A DNA stretch of 64,000 nucleotides, from NCBI GenBank assembly GCA_902523635.1, contig CABZAE010000001.1, forward strand, positions 1 to 64,000. The letters are read 5' to 3'. Shown piece by piece: positions 10,354 to 19,622 of the stretch. This DNA comes from an uncultured Bacteroidota bacterium (lineage in GTDB: Bacteria; Bacteroidota; Bacteroidia; Flavobacteriales; Flavobacteriaceae). Numbering within the stretch: the first letter of the stretch is position 1; each line of letters begins with the position of its first letter. The notes under the pieces were generated by a model. That model was not told the origin of the DNA. It saw only the letters and a program-made list of their open reading frames with translations, and ran no database searches. Made by a program: the position numbers and the translations under genes.

Positions 10354-11801
10354 TGAAAAAAATATTTTTATTATTTCTTTTACCCTTTTTTGTTTTCTCG
10401 CAAGTAAATAGTGAAAACTTACCTCAATCTTACACAATCGATACACTGTTACACGAAGTTAAAAGAAAACAAACTTTATATTCTATTTCCAAAATTTATG
10501 ATGTTTCTGTTGAAGATTTGAAAACATTCAATCCTCAAATTAAAGGAAATAAACTTTCTAGGAAAATGCAACTTAATATACCTCAAAAGAGAAAATTAAT
10601 ATCAATTGTAGATGACAGCATAATTTTATTAGAACAAAATAAAAATGAACCGATTAATAAACCTTTCCAAACAATTAATCTGAAAGATAGTGTTTTCAAA
10701 AAAAAATCATTAAAACTTGGGCTAATGGCTCCTTTTAAAATTGATCAATTTGAAATTGATTCTGTCGAGGTTAATAAACGTCTTTTAAAGGAGCTAAACT
10801 TGACTACAATTTCCCTTGATTTTTATTCAGGAGCTATGCTAGCAATAAAAGAAGCGGTTGATTTGGGATTGGATATTGAGCTTAAGGTTTTTGACACAGA
10901 AAACGATCAAGCTAAAATCGAAAAAATATTACTAGAAAATGATTTTAAGAACTATGATTTTCTTCTAGGTCCATTCATACCTAGAAATGTAAGTCAAATT
11001 TCAAATGGTATCGCTAAATCTAAAACAATCGTCATTTCACCGCTCACAACTAACAAGGTTGATATAAAAAACAATATTGTGCAGTCAATATCTCAAAAAG
11101 AAGTTCAGAAAAAAGCGATGTTTCGTTTCATTGATTCATTGGTTATTGATGAACCCGACCCATGTGTAATGATAATTTATGATGAGGAATCAATACAATC
11201 AAAAAATAAAATTTTAGAGAGATATTCTTATGCTGAATTAATTAAAATTAATGACACGCAGAGTTTTGTTGATCCAGAAATAACCGATTCATTGCTGGTT
11301 TACAGTAAGAAAAACTTTGTTTTTCTGGAATCTCAAAATTTAAATGTCATAACAAGTGTTTCTTCACTTTTAAACTCTCAAGTGAGCGAAGAAAGAGATA
11401 TAAGACTTATGACTACTTACAGGTCAGATATATATGAAAATGAAAATATTTCTTTTGAACATCTTGGAAAATTGAATTTTACTTATCCCAGTTATTATAA
11501 GCCCATTTACAATCAAAATTTGACTAATTTTAATCAAGATTATCTTCTTGAGTTTGGAAAACTTCCAAATAAAACCGCAATACGAGCTTATGATTTGACC
11601 TTGGATTTGATATTAAGATCTGCTGTGTTCAGAAAAATAGAAAAATCTATTAAAATTGGACAAACTGAATATTTACAAAATAAATTCAATTACCAAATTG
11701 AAAATGATATGCTTGTAAACCAGGCCGTGTACATGATTCGACATGATAACTTAGAAATTGTTGAGTTTGACTTAAGTGATCTCAATGAATATAGTAAATA
11801 A
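10353..11801 (+). CDS. LysM-domain protein with a periplasmic-binding-protein-like region
   Basis: Signal peptide, LysM (HEVKRKQTLYSISKIYDVSVEDLKTFNP), then a PBP1-like region (GAMLAIKEAVDLGLDIELKVFDTENDQ). Confidence 0.8.
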   Translation: MKKIFLLFLLPFFVFSQVNSENLPQSYTIDTLLHEVKRKQTLYSISKIYDVSVEDLKTFNPQIKGNKLSRKMQLNIPQKRKLISIVDDSIILLEQNKNEPINKPFQTINLKDSVFKKKSLKLGLMAPFKIDQFEIDSVEVNKRLLKELNLTTISLDFYSGAMLAIKEAVDLGLDIELKVFDTENDQAKIEKILLENDFKNYDFLLGPFIPRNVSQISNGIAKSKTIVISPLTTNKVDIKNNIVQSISQKEVQKKAMFRFIDSLVIDEPDPCVMIIYDEESIQSKNKILERYSYAELIKINDTQSFVDPEITDSLLVYSKKNFVFLESQNLNVITSVSSLLNSQVSEERDIRLMTTYRSDIYENENISFEHLGKLNFTYPSYYKPIYNQNLTNFNQDYLLEFGKLPNKTAIRAYDLTLDLILRSAVFRKIEKSIKIGQTEYLQNKFNYQIENDMLVNQAVYMIRHDNLEIVEFDLSDLNEYSK

Positions 11802-11824
11802 AAATTCTTTCTTATTTCTTTTTG

Positions 11825-11832
11825 TACTTTTG
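11825..11832 (+). promoter_or_regulatory. -7 element (TACTTTTG) upstream of pyrG
   Basis: Match to TAnnTTTG in the intergenic gap, 22 nt before ATG 11855. Confidence 0.45.
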
Positions 11833-11854
11833 CATTTTTAATTTAATATAGCTG

Positions 11855-13492
11855 ATGTCTAAAACAAAATTCATTTTTGTAACTGGTGGAGTTAGTTCAT
11901 CACTTGGAAAAGGCATCATCTCATCATCACTTGCAAAACTATTACAGTCAAGAGGCTTTTCAGTAACAATACAAAAATTTGATCCCTACATTAATATTGA
12001 TCCTGGAACTTTAAATCCATATGAACATGGGGAATGTTATGTAACTGAAGATGGTGCTGAGACTGATTTAGACTTGGGTCATTACGAACGTTTTTTAAAC
12101 GTTAGCACGTCTCAGTCTAATAACGTTACAACTGGAAGGGTTTATAAAACTGTTATAGAAAAAGAACGAAAAGGTGAGTTTTTAGGAAAAACTGTACAAG
12201 TTATTCCGCACGTGACTAATGAAATAAAAAGACGAATAAAATTATTATCACATAATGACAAATATGACTTTATATTAACTGAAATTGGAGGGACAGTTGG
12301 TGATATTGAGTCTTTACCTTACATAGAATCTGTAAGACAACTTCGATGGGAACTGGGCAGAGAAAACACCCTTTTAATCCATTTAACATTAGTTCCTTTT
12401 TTATCTGCTGCAGGAGAACTGAAAACAAAACCAACGCAACATTCAGTAAAAAAGTTGATGGAGAGTGGTTTGAATGCAGACATTTTAGTTTGTAGAACTG
12501 AACACGAGTTGACTAAAGAAATCAAGCAGAAATTAGCCTTGTTTTGTAATGTTGATGTAGAGTCCGTAATTCAGTCAATAGATGCATCAACAATTTATGA
12601 GGTACCAATTTTGATGAAAAATGAAAAATTGGATGAAGTTGTGTTAAATAAATTAAACATCAAAACCTACAATAAAACTGATTTAAAAAAATGGGAAGTT
12701 TTCGTTAACCGTCTTAAATTTCCTGAAAAAAAAATAAACATTGGTTTGATTGGTAAATATGTAGAATTACAAGACTCTTATAAATCTATTCTTGAATCTT
12801 TAATTCATGCTGGTTCTGAAAACAAAACTAAAGTAGAAGTCATATCCATTCATTCAGAGTTCATTGATGCCAATCAAATAAATAAAGAAATTTCTAATCT
12901 TGATGGTATTTTGGTTGCTCCTGGATTTGGTGAAAGAGGAATAGAGGGAAAGATTGAAGCGATAAAGTGTGCAAGAGAAAATAACATACCATTTTTAGGT
13001 ATTTGTTTGGGAATGCAAATGGCGGTGATTGAATTTTCAAGAAATATTTTGAAACTTAAAAAGGCAAACTCAACTGAGATGAATAAAAGTACTCCTGATC
13101 CAGTAATTTCGCTTATGGAAAATCAAAAGAATATTACAGATAAAGGTGGAACAATGAGACTTGGTGCTTGGGAATGTAAAATTGATAAAGATAGCTTGGC
13201 ATATCAAATATATAATGCTGAAGTGATTTACGAAAGGCACAGACATAGGTGGGAGCTTAATGAAATCTACAAAAACAAATTGAATAAGCATGGATTAAAA
13301 ACCAGTGGAATAAATCCCAAAACGAAATTGGTTGAAATCATTGAATATCCTAAAAATGATTGGTTCATTGGGGTGCAATTTCATCCAGAATACAAAAGCA
13401 CTGTTGAATGTCCACATCCTCTATTTGTTTCATTTGTTAAAGCATGTCTAGTTTATAAAAAAAGAATTAATAATGGAAGAGAACAAGATTGA
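11855..13492 (+). CDS. pyrG: CTP synthase
   Basis: KFIFVTGGVSSSLGKGIISSSLAKLLQSRGF, FDPYINIDPGTLNPYEHGECYVTEDGAETDLDLGHYERF, GICLGMQ. Confidence 0.98.
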   Translation: MSKTKFIFVTGGVSSSLGKGIISSSLAKLLQSRGFSVTIQKFDPYINIDPGTLNPYEHGECYVTEDGAETDLDLGHYERFLNVSTSQSNNVTTGRVYKTVIEKERKGEFLGKTVQVIPHVTNEIKRRIKLLSHNDKYDFILTEIGGTVGDIESLPYIESVRQLRWELGRENTLLIHLTLVPFLSAAGELKTKPTQHSVKKLMESGLNADILVCRTEHELTKEIKQKLALFCNVDVESVIQSIDASTIYEVPILMKNEKLDEVVLNKLNIKTYNKTDLKKWEVFVNRLKFPEKKINIGLIGKYVELQDSYKSILESLIHAGSENKTKVEVISIHSEFIDANQINKEISNLDGILVAPGFGERGIEGKIEAIKCARENNIPFLGICLGMQMAVIEFSRNILKLKKANSTEMNKSTPDPVISLMENQKNITDKGGTMRLGAWECKIDKDSLAYQIYNAEVIYERHRHRWELNEIYKNKLNKHGLKTSGINPKTKLVEIIEYPKNDWFIGVQFHPEYKSTVECPHPLFVSFVKACLVYKKRINNGREQD

Positions 13493-15305
13493 CCCATATC
13501 AAATTTTAGGCTTTGTAATCCTAATGATTGCATTTGTATGGTACATTTACACTGTTCCGGAGCCAGAGTCCGATAGATCTAGTAACCAAAGCGTTGTTAT
13601 TAATGAAGATGATCAGGATTTGGAATCTAACAATGAAAATGATATGGAATCTCTTAATGATTTAATTGTTTCTGAAGGATCTGATGATCAAACCGTTGAT
13701 TTACTTAATAAAGTAACATATGAGGATATTACGATTGAAAATGAAGATTTATTTTTAAAAATCGACTCCAAAGGAGGAATGATTAGTCGGGCTTTTCTTA
13801 AAAAATTTAATGATTACAAGGGGGATTCATTGTATTTGATAAATAATTCAAATCACAGTATGAGCATCGAATTTATCACTAATGATGGAAGAGCTATCAA
13901 CACAAAAAACCTGTCATTTAAACCGACAATTGAAAAAAAACGTGATGAAACTAAAATTCTAATGTCATGTGATTTACCCAATTCAAAATTCATAGTCTTT
14001 GAGTATATCATTCCTGATAAGGGCTATATGATAAATTTTTCAGTTAGATCCTCTGGTTTAGGTAATATTTTAAATGACCAAAAAGTTGTGTTGAACTGGG
14101 ATTTAAAAGCACTTAGGCAAGCAAAAAGTGTAGATTATGAAAACAGATACAGTCAGCTTTATTATCAGTTTGAGGGAGATGACACCGATTATTTAAGTTC
14201 GTATAGTGATAGTGATCATAACGAAAACGAAGTTTCATGGATTTCCTACGGTCAACATTTTTTTAACATGATTCTTGTTCTTGAAGAGGCATCTGACAAT
14301 GTTTTCTTTGAATCAAAAAAAATGTTTGAAGATCAAGGTAAGGATGTTATGTACACTAAGAATTATTCTTCTCTAATACCAATTAAATTGATAAGAGGAG
14401 ATATTGATTCAAATTTTAATTGGTATATAGGTCCAAACGATTATGATGTTTTAAAAAAATATGATAATAATATTTATGAATCAATATATTTTGGATGGGG
14501 TATATTTGGCTGGATCAATAGGTTCATTTATTTTCCATTATTTGGATTCCTCAGCAATTATTTTTCAGCTGGTTTAGCAGTAATATTTATGACAATAATT
14601 ACAAGACTTGCAATGTCCCCTGTCACTTACAAAACGTATCTTTCGCAAGCTCGGATGAAGGTAATAAGACCTGAAATTATGGAATTGAATGAAAAATATA
14701 AAAATGATGCCATCAAAAAGCAACAGGAAACTATGAAGCTGTACAATAAAGCAGGTGCTAATCCTTTGTTAGGATGTGTTCCTGCTCTATTCCAGTTGCC
14801 AGTCTTTTATGCTTTGTTTTGTTTTTTTCCTATTGCTTTTCAGCTCAGAGGAAAGTCTTTTCTTTGGGCTGATGATTTGTCCTCTTATGATGTAGTTGCC
14901 GAGCTCCCTTTTGCTATTCCATGGTATGGAGATCATGTCAGTTTACTTCCAATTTTAGCATCAATCGCAATATTTTTCTATACAATGATGCAATCAGGTG
15001 CTCAGATGCAACCAACACAACCAGGGATGCCAAATATGAAGTTTATCATGTATTTGATGCCAGTAATGATGTTGTTTTTCTTCAACAATTATGCAAGTGC
15101 GTTCAGTCTGTATTATTTTGTTTCGAATATTTTAACTATACTCTTGATGCTTGCGATTAAGTATTTTATTATTGATGAAAGAAAAATCCATCTTCAGATC
15201 CAGGAGAACAAAAAGAAACCTTCAAAACAAAATAGATTTCAAAGAAAAATGCAGGAAATGATGGATCGTGCCGAAGAACAAAGAAAATTACAGAAAAGAA
15301 GGTAG
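13473..15305 (+). CDS. yidC: Membrane protein insertase YidC
   Basis: N-terminal TM plus periplasmic domain, C-terminal 60KD_IMP region (YKTYLSQARMKVIRPEIMELNEKYK, NPLLGCVPALFQLPVFYALF). Confidence 0.95.
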   Translation: MEENKIDPYQILGFVILMIAFVWYIYTVPEPESDRSSNQSVVINEDDQDLESNNENDMESLNDLIVSEGSDDQTVDLLNKVTYEDITIENEDLFLKIDSKGGMISRAFLKKFNDYKGDSLYLINNSNHSMSIEFITNDGRAINTKNLSFKPTIEKKRDETKILMSCDLPNSKFIVFEYIIPDKGYMINFSVRSSGLGNILNDQKVVLNWDLKALRQAKSVDYENRYSQLYYQFEGDDTDYLSSYSDSDHNENEVSWISYGQHFFNMILVLEEASDNVFFESKKMFEDQGKDVMYTKNYSSLIPIKLIRGDIDSNFNWYIGPNDYDVLKKYDNNIYESIYFGWGIFGWINRFIYFPLFGFLSNYFSAGLAVIFMTIITRLAMSPVTYKTYLSQARMKVIRPEIMELNEKYKNDAIKKQQETMKLYNKAGANPLLGCVPALFQLPVFYALFCFFPIAFQLRGKSFLWADDLSSYDVVAELPFAIPWYGDHVSLLPILASIAIFFYTMMQSGAQMQPTQPGMPNMKFIMYLMPVMMLFFFNNYASAFSLYYFVSNILTILLMLAIKYFIIDERKIHLQIQENKKKPSKQNRFQRKMQEMMDRAEEQRKLQKRR

Positions 15306-15315
15306 TGTTTTATCT

Positions 15316-16512
15316 ATGCCAATTAAAAAAAAACGTGTTGTTGTAGCATTATCTGGTGGTGTAGACTCAAGTGTAGCTGCATACCTTCTTATTAAAGAGG
15401 GATATGATGTCATAGGCGTGTTTATGAAAAATTGGCATGACGAGTCAGTAACCATATCAAACGAGTGTCCTTGGCTAGAGGATAGTTATGATGCAATGAT
15501 GGTTTGTGAAAAACTTAAAATTCCATTTCAGACAGTTGATCTAAGTAAGCAATACAAAGAAAGAATTGTCAATTATATGTTCAATGAGTATGAGAATGGT
15601 AACACCCCTAACCCTGATGTGCTCTGTAACAGAGAAATAAAGTTTGATATTTTTTTAAAAATCGCAATGAGTTTAGATGCTCAATTCATAGCAACTGGAC
15701 ATTATGCACGAATTGAACATGAAGAAATCAATGGTAAAAAAATTTACAGTTTACACGAGGGTTATGACAATCAAAAAGATCAGTCATATTTCCTTTGTCA
15801 ATTATCACAATTTCAGCTTAGTAAGGCATTATTTCCGTTAGGTGAGCTTTCAAAAAAAATGGTGCGGGATATTGCTAAAAAACAGAAACTTGTAACTGCA
15901 AATAAGAAAGATTCACAAGGTTTGTGTTTTATTGGAAAAGTTAAGTTGCCTGATTTCTTACAACAGAAACTGAAATTAAAAAAAGGAAAAATTATTAAAA
16001 TTCCATGCAATCATAAAGTCTACCCCATGATTGATTCATCCGATTTTGATGAAAAGAAATTACCTAAAATGTCAAAACCCTACAATTACAATATTGAAGA
16101 TGGGGAAGATGTTGGTTTCCACAACGGTGCACATTTTTACACTGTTGGTCAAAGAAAGGGCTTAGCAATAGGGGGAAGTGAAATGCCAATGTACGTAATT
16201 AAAACTGATATAAAAAAAAATATAATTTATGTGGGTGAGGGGAAAAATCACCCAGGACTTTACAGAAAAACTCTTTTTATTCAAAGAAAAAATTTACATT
16301 TCATTAGAAAAGATAAGTTTTTTGAAGACACCAAAGTTTATGATGTCGATGCTCGAATTAGGTACAGGCAACCATTACAAAAGGCTAAATTGATTATTAA
16401 AAAAAATGGTGCTTACTTGTTTTTTAAAGAAATGCAATCAGCAATTGCTAAAGGACAGTTTGCTGCATGGTATGATCAAGGTGAACTAATTGGATCTGGT
16501 GAAATATCTTAA
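15316..16512 (+). CDS. mnmA: tRNA-specific 2-thiouridylase MnmA
   Basis: [62 protein letters not shown]; start MPIKKK at 15316 preferred to 15268, which lies inside yidC. Confidence 0.95.
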   Translation: MPIKKKRVVVALSGGVDSSVAAYLLIKEGYDVIGVFMKNWHDESVTISNECPWLEDSYDAMMVCEKLKIPFQTVDLSKQYKERIVNYMFNEYENGNTPNPDVLCNREIKFDIFLKIAMSLDAQFIATGHYARIEHEEINGKKIYSLHEGYDNQKDQSYFLCQLSQFQLSKALFPLGELSKKMVRDIAKKQKLVTANKKDSQGLCFIGKVKLPDFLQQKLKLKKGKIIKIPCNHKVYPMIDSSDFDEKKLPKMSKPYNYNIEDGEDVGFHNGAHFYTVGQRKGLAIGGSEMPMYVIKTDIKKNIIYVGEGKNHPGLYRKTLFIQRKNLHFIRKDKFFEDTKVYDVDARIRYRQPLQKAKLIIKKNGAYLFFKEMQSAIAKGQFAAWYDQGELIGSGEIS

Positions 16513-16519
16513 TTTGGTT

Positions 16520-17725
16520 TCAGAAGTCTATTAAAATCTGATTTTTAAGTAAATCATCAAAAACTTCTCTTTTTCGAATTAATGTTAATTTATTATCTAT
16601 GTAAAAAACCTCTGCAGGTCTATACCTTGAATTATAATTACTTGCCATTGAAAAGCAATATGCACCTGCATTTTTGATGTTTAAAATATCACCCTCTGAA
16701 ATTTTTGAAATCTTTTTGTTTGTAGCAAAGGTGTCGGTTTCACAAATGTATCCTACAACAGAGTAAAATCTCTCTGAACCATATGGATTTGATATGTTTT
16801 CAATTTGATGATTGGATCCATACATCATGGGTCGTAAAAAATGATTAAATCCTGTATCAACTTGCGCAAAAATTGTAGAAGTTGTTTGTTTGATTGAATT
16901 CACGGAGCATAAGAAACTTCCTGCATCACTCACAAGAAATTTTCCGGGTTCAAATATTAATGTCAAGTCTTTTTCATATTCCTCACAAAATCTATTAAAA
17001 CGGTCTGAGAGTTTGATGCCCAATTCTTCAATATTTGTTTCATTGTCTCCTTTATGATAAGGTACTTTAAATCCACTTCCAAAGTCTATAAATTCCAAGA
17101 ATCTAAATTGCTTTGCAACCTGAAATAAGATTTCTGTTGCGTGAATGAACACTTCAGTGTCAAGTATATCACTTCCAGTGTGCATATGAATCCCATTAAC
17201 TCTAATATTAGTGTTTTCAACTATTCTGAGTAGTAACGGGATTTGGTGGATACTTATTCCAAACTTGGAATCAATATGACCAACTGAGATTTTACTGTTT
17301 CCGCCAGCCATAACGTGAGGATTAATTCTTATACAAACAGGAATCTCAGGGTGAATATTGCCAAATTGTTCCAAGGTGTTAAGGTTGTCAATATTTATTT
17401 TAACTCCCATTTTTGACACCTCCTTAATTTCTTCTATTGAGACTCCGTTGGGAGTATAAATGATTTTTTCAGGAACATACCCAGCTTTAATACCAAGTAA
17501 AACCTCTTGAACAGATACGGTATCTATTCCAGCCCCAAGTTTATTTATATATTTTAATACTGAAATATTTGAGAGTGCTTTCACAGCATAATTTAACTGT
17601 AATTTTTTTACTTGTTTGAAAGCTTTGGTTAATCTTGTATATTGAGCTCTAATTTTCTCAGAATTGTATACATAAAGGGGAGTTCCAAACTTTTTGGTGG
17701 CTTCAAGTAATGTATTATTATTCAT
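16520..17725 (-). CDS. lysA: Diaminopimelate decarboxylase
   Basis: Fold type III PLP decarboxylase: NYAVKALSN, INPHVMAGGNSKISVGHIDSKFGI, HMHTGSDI, FEPGKFLVSDAG, AGAYCFSMASNYNSR. Confidence 0.94.
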   Translation of the reverse strand: MNNNTLLEATKKFGTPLYVYNSEKIRAQYTRLTKAFKQVKKLQLNYAVKALSNISVLKYINKLGAGIDTVSVQEVLLGIKAGYVPEKIIYTPNGVSIEEIKEVSKMGVKINIDNLNTLEQFGNIHPEIPVCIRINPHVMAGGNSKISVGHIDSKFGISIHQIPLLLRIVENTNIRVNGIHMHTGSDILDTEVFIHATEILFQVAKQFRFLEFIDFGSGFKVPYHKGDNETNIEELGIKLSDRFNRFCEEYEKDLTLIFEPGKFLVSDAGSFLCSVNSIKQTTSTIFAQVDTGFNHFLRPMMYGSNHQIENISNPYGSERFYSVVGYICETDTFATNKKISKISEGDILNIKNAGAYCFSMASNYNSRYRPAEVFYIDNKLTLIRKREVFDDLLKNQILIDF

Positions 17726-17729
17726 ATTC

Positions 17730-17737
17730 CAAATTTA
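17730..17737 (-). promoter_or_regulatory. -7 element (TAAATTTG) abutting the lysA start
   Basis: Reverse strand of CAAATTTA; 4 nt upstream of the lysA ATG (CAT 17723-17725). Confidence 0.45.
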
Positions 17738-17792
17738 TTTTAAAATGAAAAAATTCTTCAATAAAAATTGTTTTATAAAATAAAAAAACATT

Positions 17793-17810
17793 TTGTTACA
17801 AATATAACAA
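17793..17810. repeat. 18-bp inverted repeat TTGTTA-CAAATA-TAACAA between lysA and sucC
   Basis: Perfect 6-bp arms with a 6-bp spacer in the divergent intergenic region. Confidence 0.5.
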
Positions 17811-17851
17811 TAATAGATTTTCAATTATTCCTATTTTATGTCAATGTTTTC

Positions 17852-17859
17852 TATTTTTG
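17852..17859 (+). promoter_or_regulatory. -7 element (TATTTTTG) upstream of sucC
   Basis: Match to TAnnTTTG, 6 nt before ATG 17866; overlaps the ORF-track start 17857. Confidence 0.4.
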
Positions 17860-17865
17860 TTGTTA

Positions 17866-19056
17866 ATGAATTTACACGAATATCAGGCAAAAAATATTTT
17901 AGAGGAACATGGTGTATCAATACAGCGAGGAAAAGTTCTTTTCGATAGAAATGATATAAAAAAAGTTACAGATAAATTGGTTTCTGAAACAAATACTAAG
18001 TGTTTCGTGGTCAAAGCTCAAATTCATGCTGGTGGTAGAGGCAAAGGAGGTGGGGTCAAAATTGCCAAAAACAGAACTGATTTAGATAAAGTTGTTTCGG
18101 AAATTTTAGGTATGAGATTAATCACCCCCCAAACACCAAAAGAGGGTAAGTTAGTTAATCAAGTCCTTATTTCTGAAGATGTGTATTACCCAGGTCCTAG
18201 TGAAATAAAAGAATTTTATGTTTCAGTACTTCTAAATAGAAAGTCTGGTAAAAATATGATTATGTACTCAACTGAAGGTGGAGTAGATATTGAGTCCGTT
18301 GCAGAAAAAACACCTGAAAAAATATTTTATGAAGAAATTGATCCATTGATCGGGATTATGCCTTTTCAATCTAGAAGGGTTGCTTTTAATTTGGGTTTGG
18401 TAGGAGAATCATACAAAAACATGGTAAAGTTTGTGACGCTATTATATAATTGTTACACATCATCTGACGCGTCCTTATTTGAAATAAACCCTGTATTGAA
18501 GACCTCAGATGATAAAATTATTGCTGTTGACGCAAAAGTATCATTGGATGATAATTCCCTTTTTAGGCATAAAAAATTTGAGTTACTAAGAGATTTAAAA
18601 GAAGAGAATCCAATTGAAACCCAAGCCAAATCAGTTGGTCTGAATTATGTTGATTTGGATGGGAATGTTGGTTGTATGGTTAATGGTGCTGGATTGGCTA
18701 TGGCTACTATGGATTTAATCAAACAATCCGGCGGAGATCCGGCAAATTTTCTTGACGTTGGAGGAACAGCAGATGCAAAAAGAGTTGAGACAGCTTTTAG
18801 ACTAATATTAAAAGACAAAAACGTTAGAATCATTTTAGTTAATATTTTTGGAGGAATCGTTAGGTGTGACCGTGTTGCACAAGGAATTGTTGATGCTCTA
18901 AATAACATGAAAAATGAGATACATGTTCCTATAATTGTAAGACTTCAAGGAACAAATTCATCCATTGCAAAACAAATAATTGATAGTTGTGGTCACAAAG
19001 TTTACAGCGCAGTAGAGTTTCAAGAAGCATCTGACAAAATACAAGAACTTATATAA
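17866..19056 (+). CDS. sucC: Succinate-CoA ligase (ADP-forming) beta subunit
   Basis: MNLHEYQAKNILEEHGVSIQRG, VKAQIHAGGRGKGGGVKIA, GNVGCMVNGAGLAMATMDLI, NIFGGIVRCDRVAQGI. Confidence 0.97.
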   Translation: MNLHEYQAKNILEEHGVSIQRGKVLFDRNDIKKVTDKLVSETNTKCFVVKAQIHAGGRGKGGGVKIAKNRTDLDKVVSEILGMRLITPQTPKEGKLVNQVLISEDVYYPGPSEIKEFYVSVLLNRKSGKNMIMYSTEGGVDIESVAEKTPEKIFYEEIDPLIGIMPFQSRRVAFNLGLVGESYKNMVKFVTLLYNCYTSSDASLFEINPVLKTSDDKIIAVDAKVSLDDNSLFRHKKFELLRDLKEENPIETQAKSVGLNYVDLDGNVGCMVNGAGLAMATMDLIKQSGGDPANFLDVGGTADAKRVETAFRLILKDKNVRIILVNIFGGIVRCDRVAQGIVDALNNMKNEIHVPIIVRLQGTNSSIAKQIIDSCGHKVYSAVEFQEASDKIQELI

Positions 19057-19058
19057 AT

Positions 19059-19104
19059 TGACATATTGTCATTTATTTTTTCCTATATAAAGACATATTG
19101 TCAT
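19059..19104. promoter_or_regulatory. Two palindromic boxes (TGACATATTGTCA and aGACATATTGTCA) upstream of hsp20
   Basis: Perfect inverted repeat TGACA-TAT-TGTCA at 19059-19071; second copy GACATATTGTCAT at 19092-19104, 32 bp start to start. Confidence 0.55.
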
Positions 19105-19172
19105 GTTTTTCAGCATGGCATTTATTTTGTTTCATAGCTTATCGTAATAATGTTTAACTAAAAAAATAAATT

Positions 19173-19592
19173 ATGAATTTAATAAAAAGACAATCTTATT
19201 TTCCTTCAATCTTTGATGAATTTTTCAGTGATAACTGGGACATTAAGATGATGAATGATAAGTATATTTCTCCATCATACAATATCAAGGAAAACGAAAA
19301 AGAATTCGTTATCGAAATAGCAATTCCAGGTAAAAATAATACGGATTTTAATATCGAAATTGAAAACAGATCACTTTTAATTTCTACAAATAATGAAAAT
19401 GAAAATTCGAACTATACATATTCAAGAAGAGATTTTGGTTTTTCAAAATTTGAAAAAACTTTTGATTTACCAATTTCTGTAGAAAATAATAAGGTGAATT
19501 CTTATTACCGTAATGGAGTTTTGACAATAAACCTGCCTAAAAGAAAGGAATTTCAAAATAGTGCCAAGCAGGTTATTGAAGTAAAAAATTAA
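19173..19592 (+). CDS. Hsp20/alpha-crystallin small heat-shock protein
   Basis: SPSYNIKENEKEFVIEIAIPGKNNTDFNIEIENRSLLIS ... NKVNSYYRNGVLTINLPKRKE (alpha-crystallin domain). Confidence 0.95.
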   Translation: MNLIKRQSYFPSIFDEFFSDNWDIKMMNDKYISPSYNIKENEKEFVIEIAIPGKNNTDFNIEIENRSLLISTNNENENSNYTYSRRDFGFSKFEKTFDLPISVENNKVNSYYRNGVLTINLPKRKEFQNSAKQVIEVKN

Positions 19593-19622
19593 AAAAAGGG
19601 AAGAGTTTTCTTCCCTTTTTTT
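19592..19622. terminator. Bidirectional Rho-independent terminator between hsp20 and uvrB
   Basis: AAAAAGGGAAG-AGTTTT-CTTCCCTTTTT, A-run on one side and T-run on the other. Confidence 0.85.

Noticed and set aside
14921-15160. 79-aa plus-strand ORF within yidC
   Set aside because: Out-of-frame ORF inside a conserved gene with no independent support.
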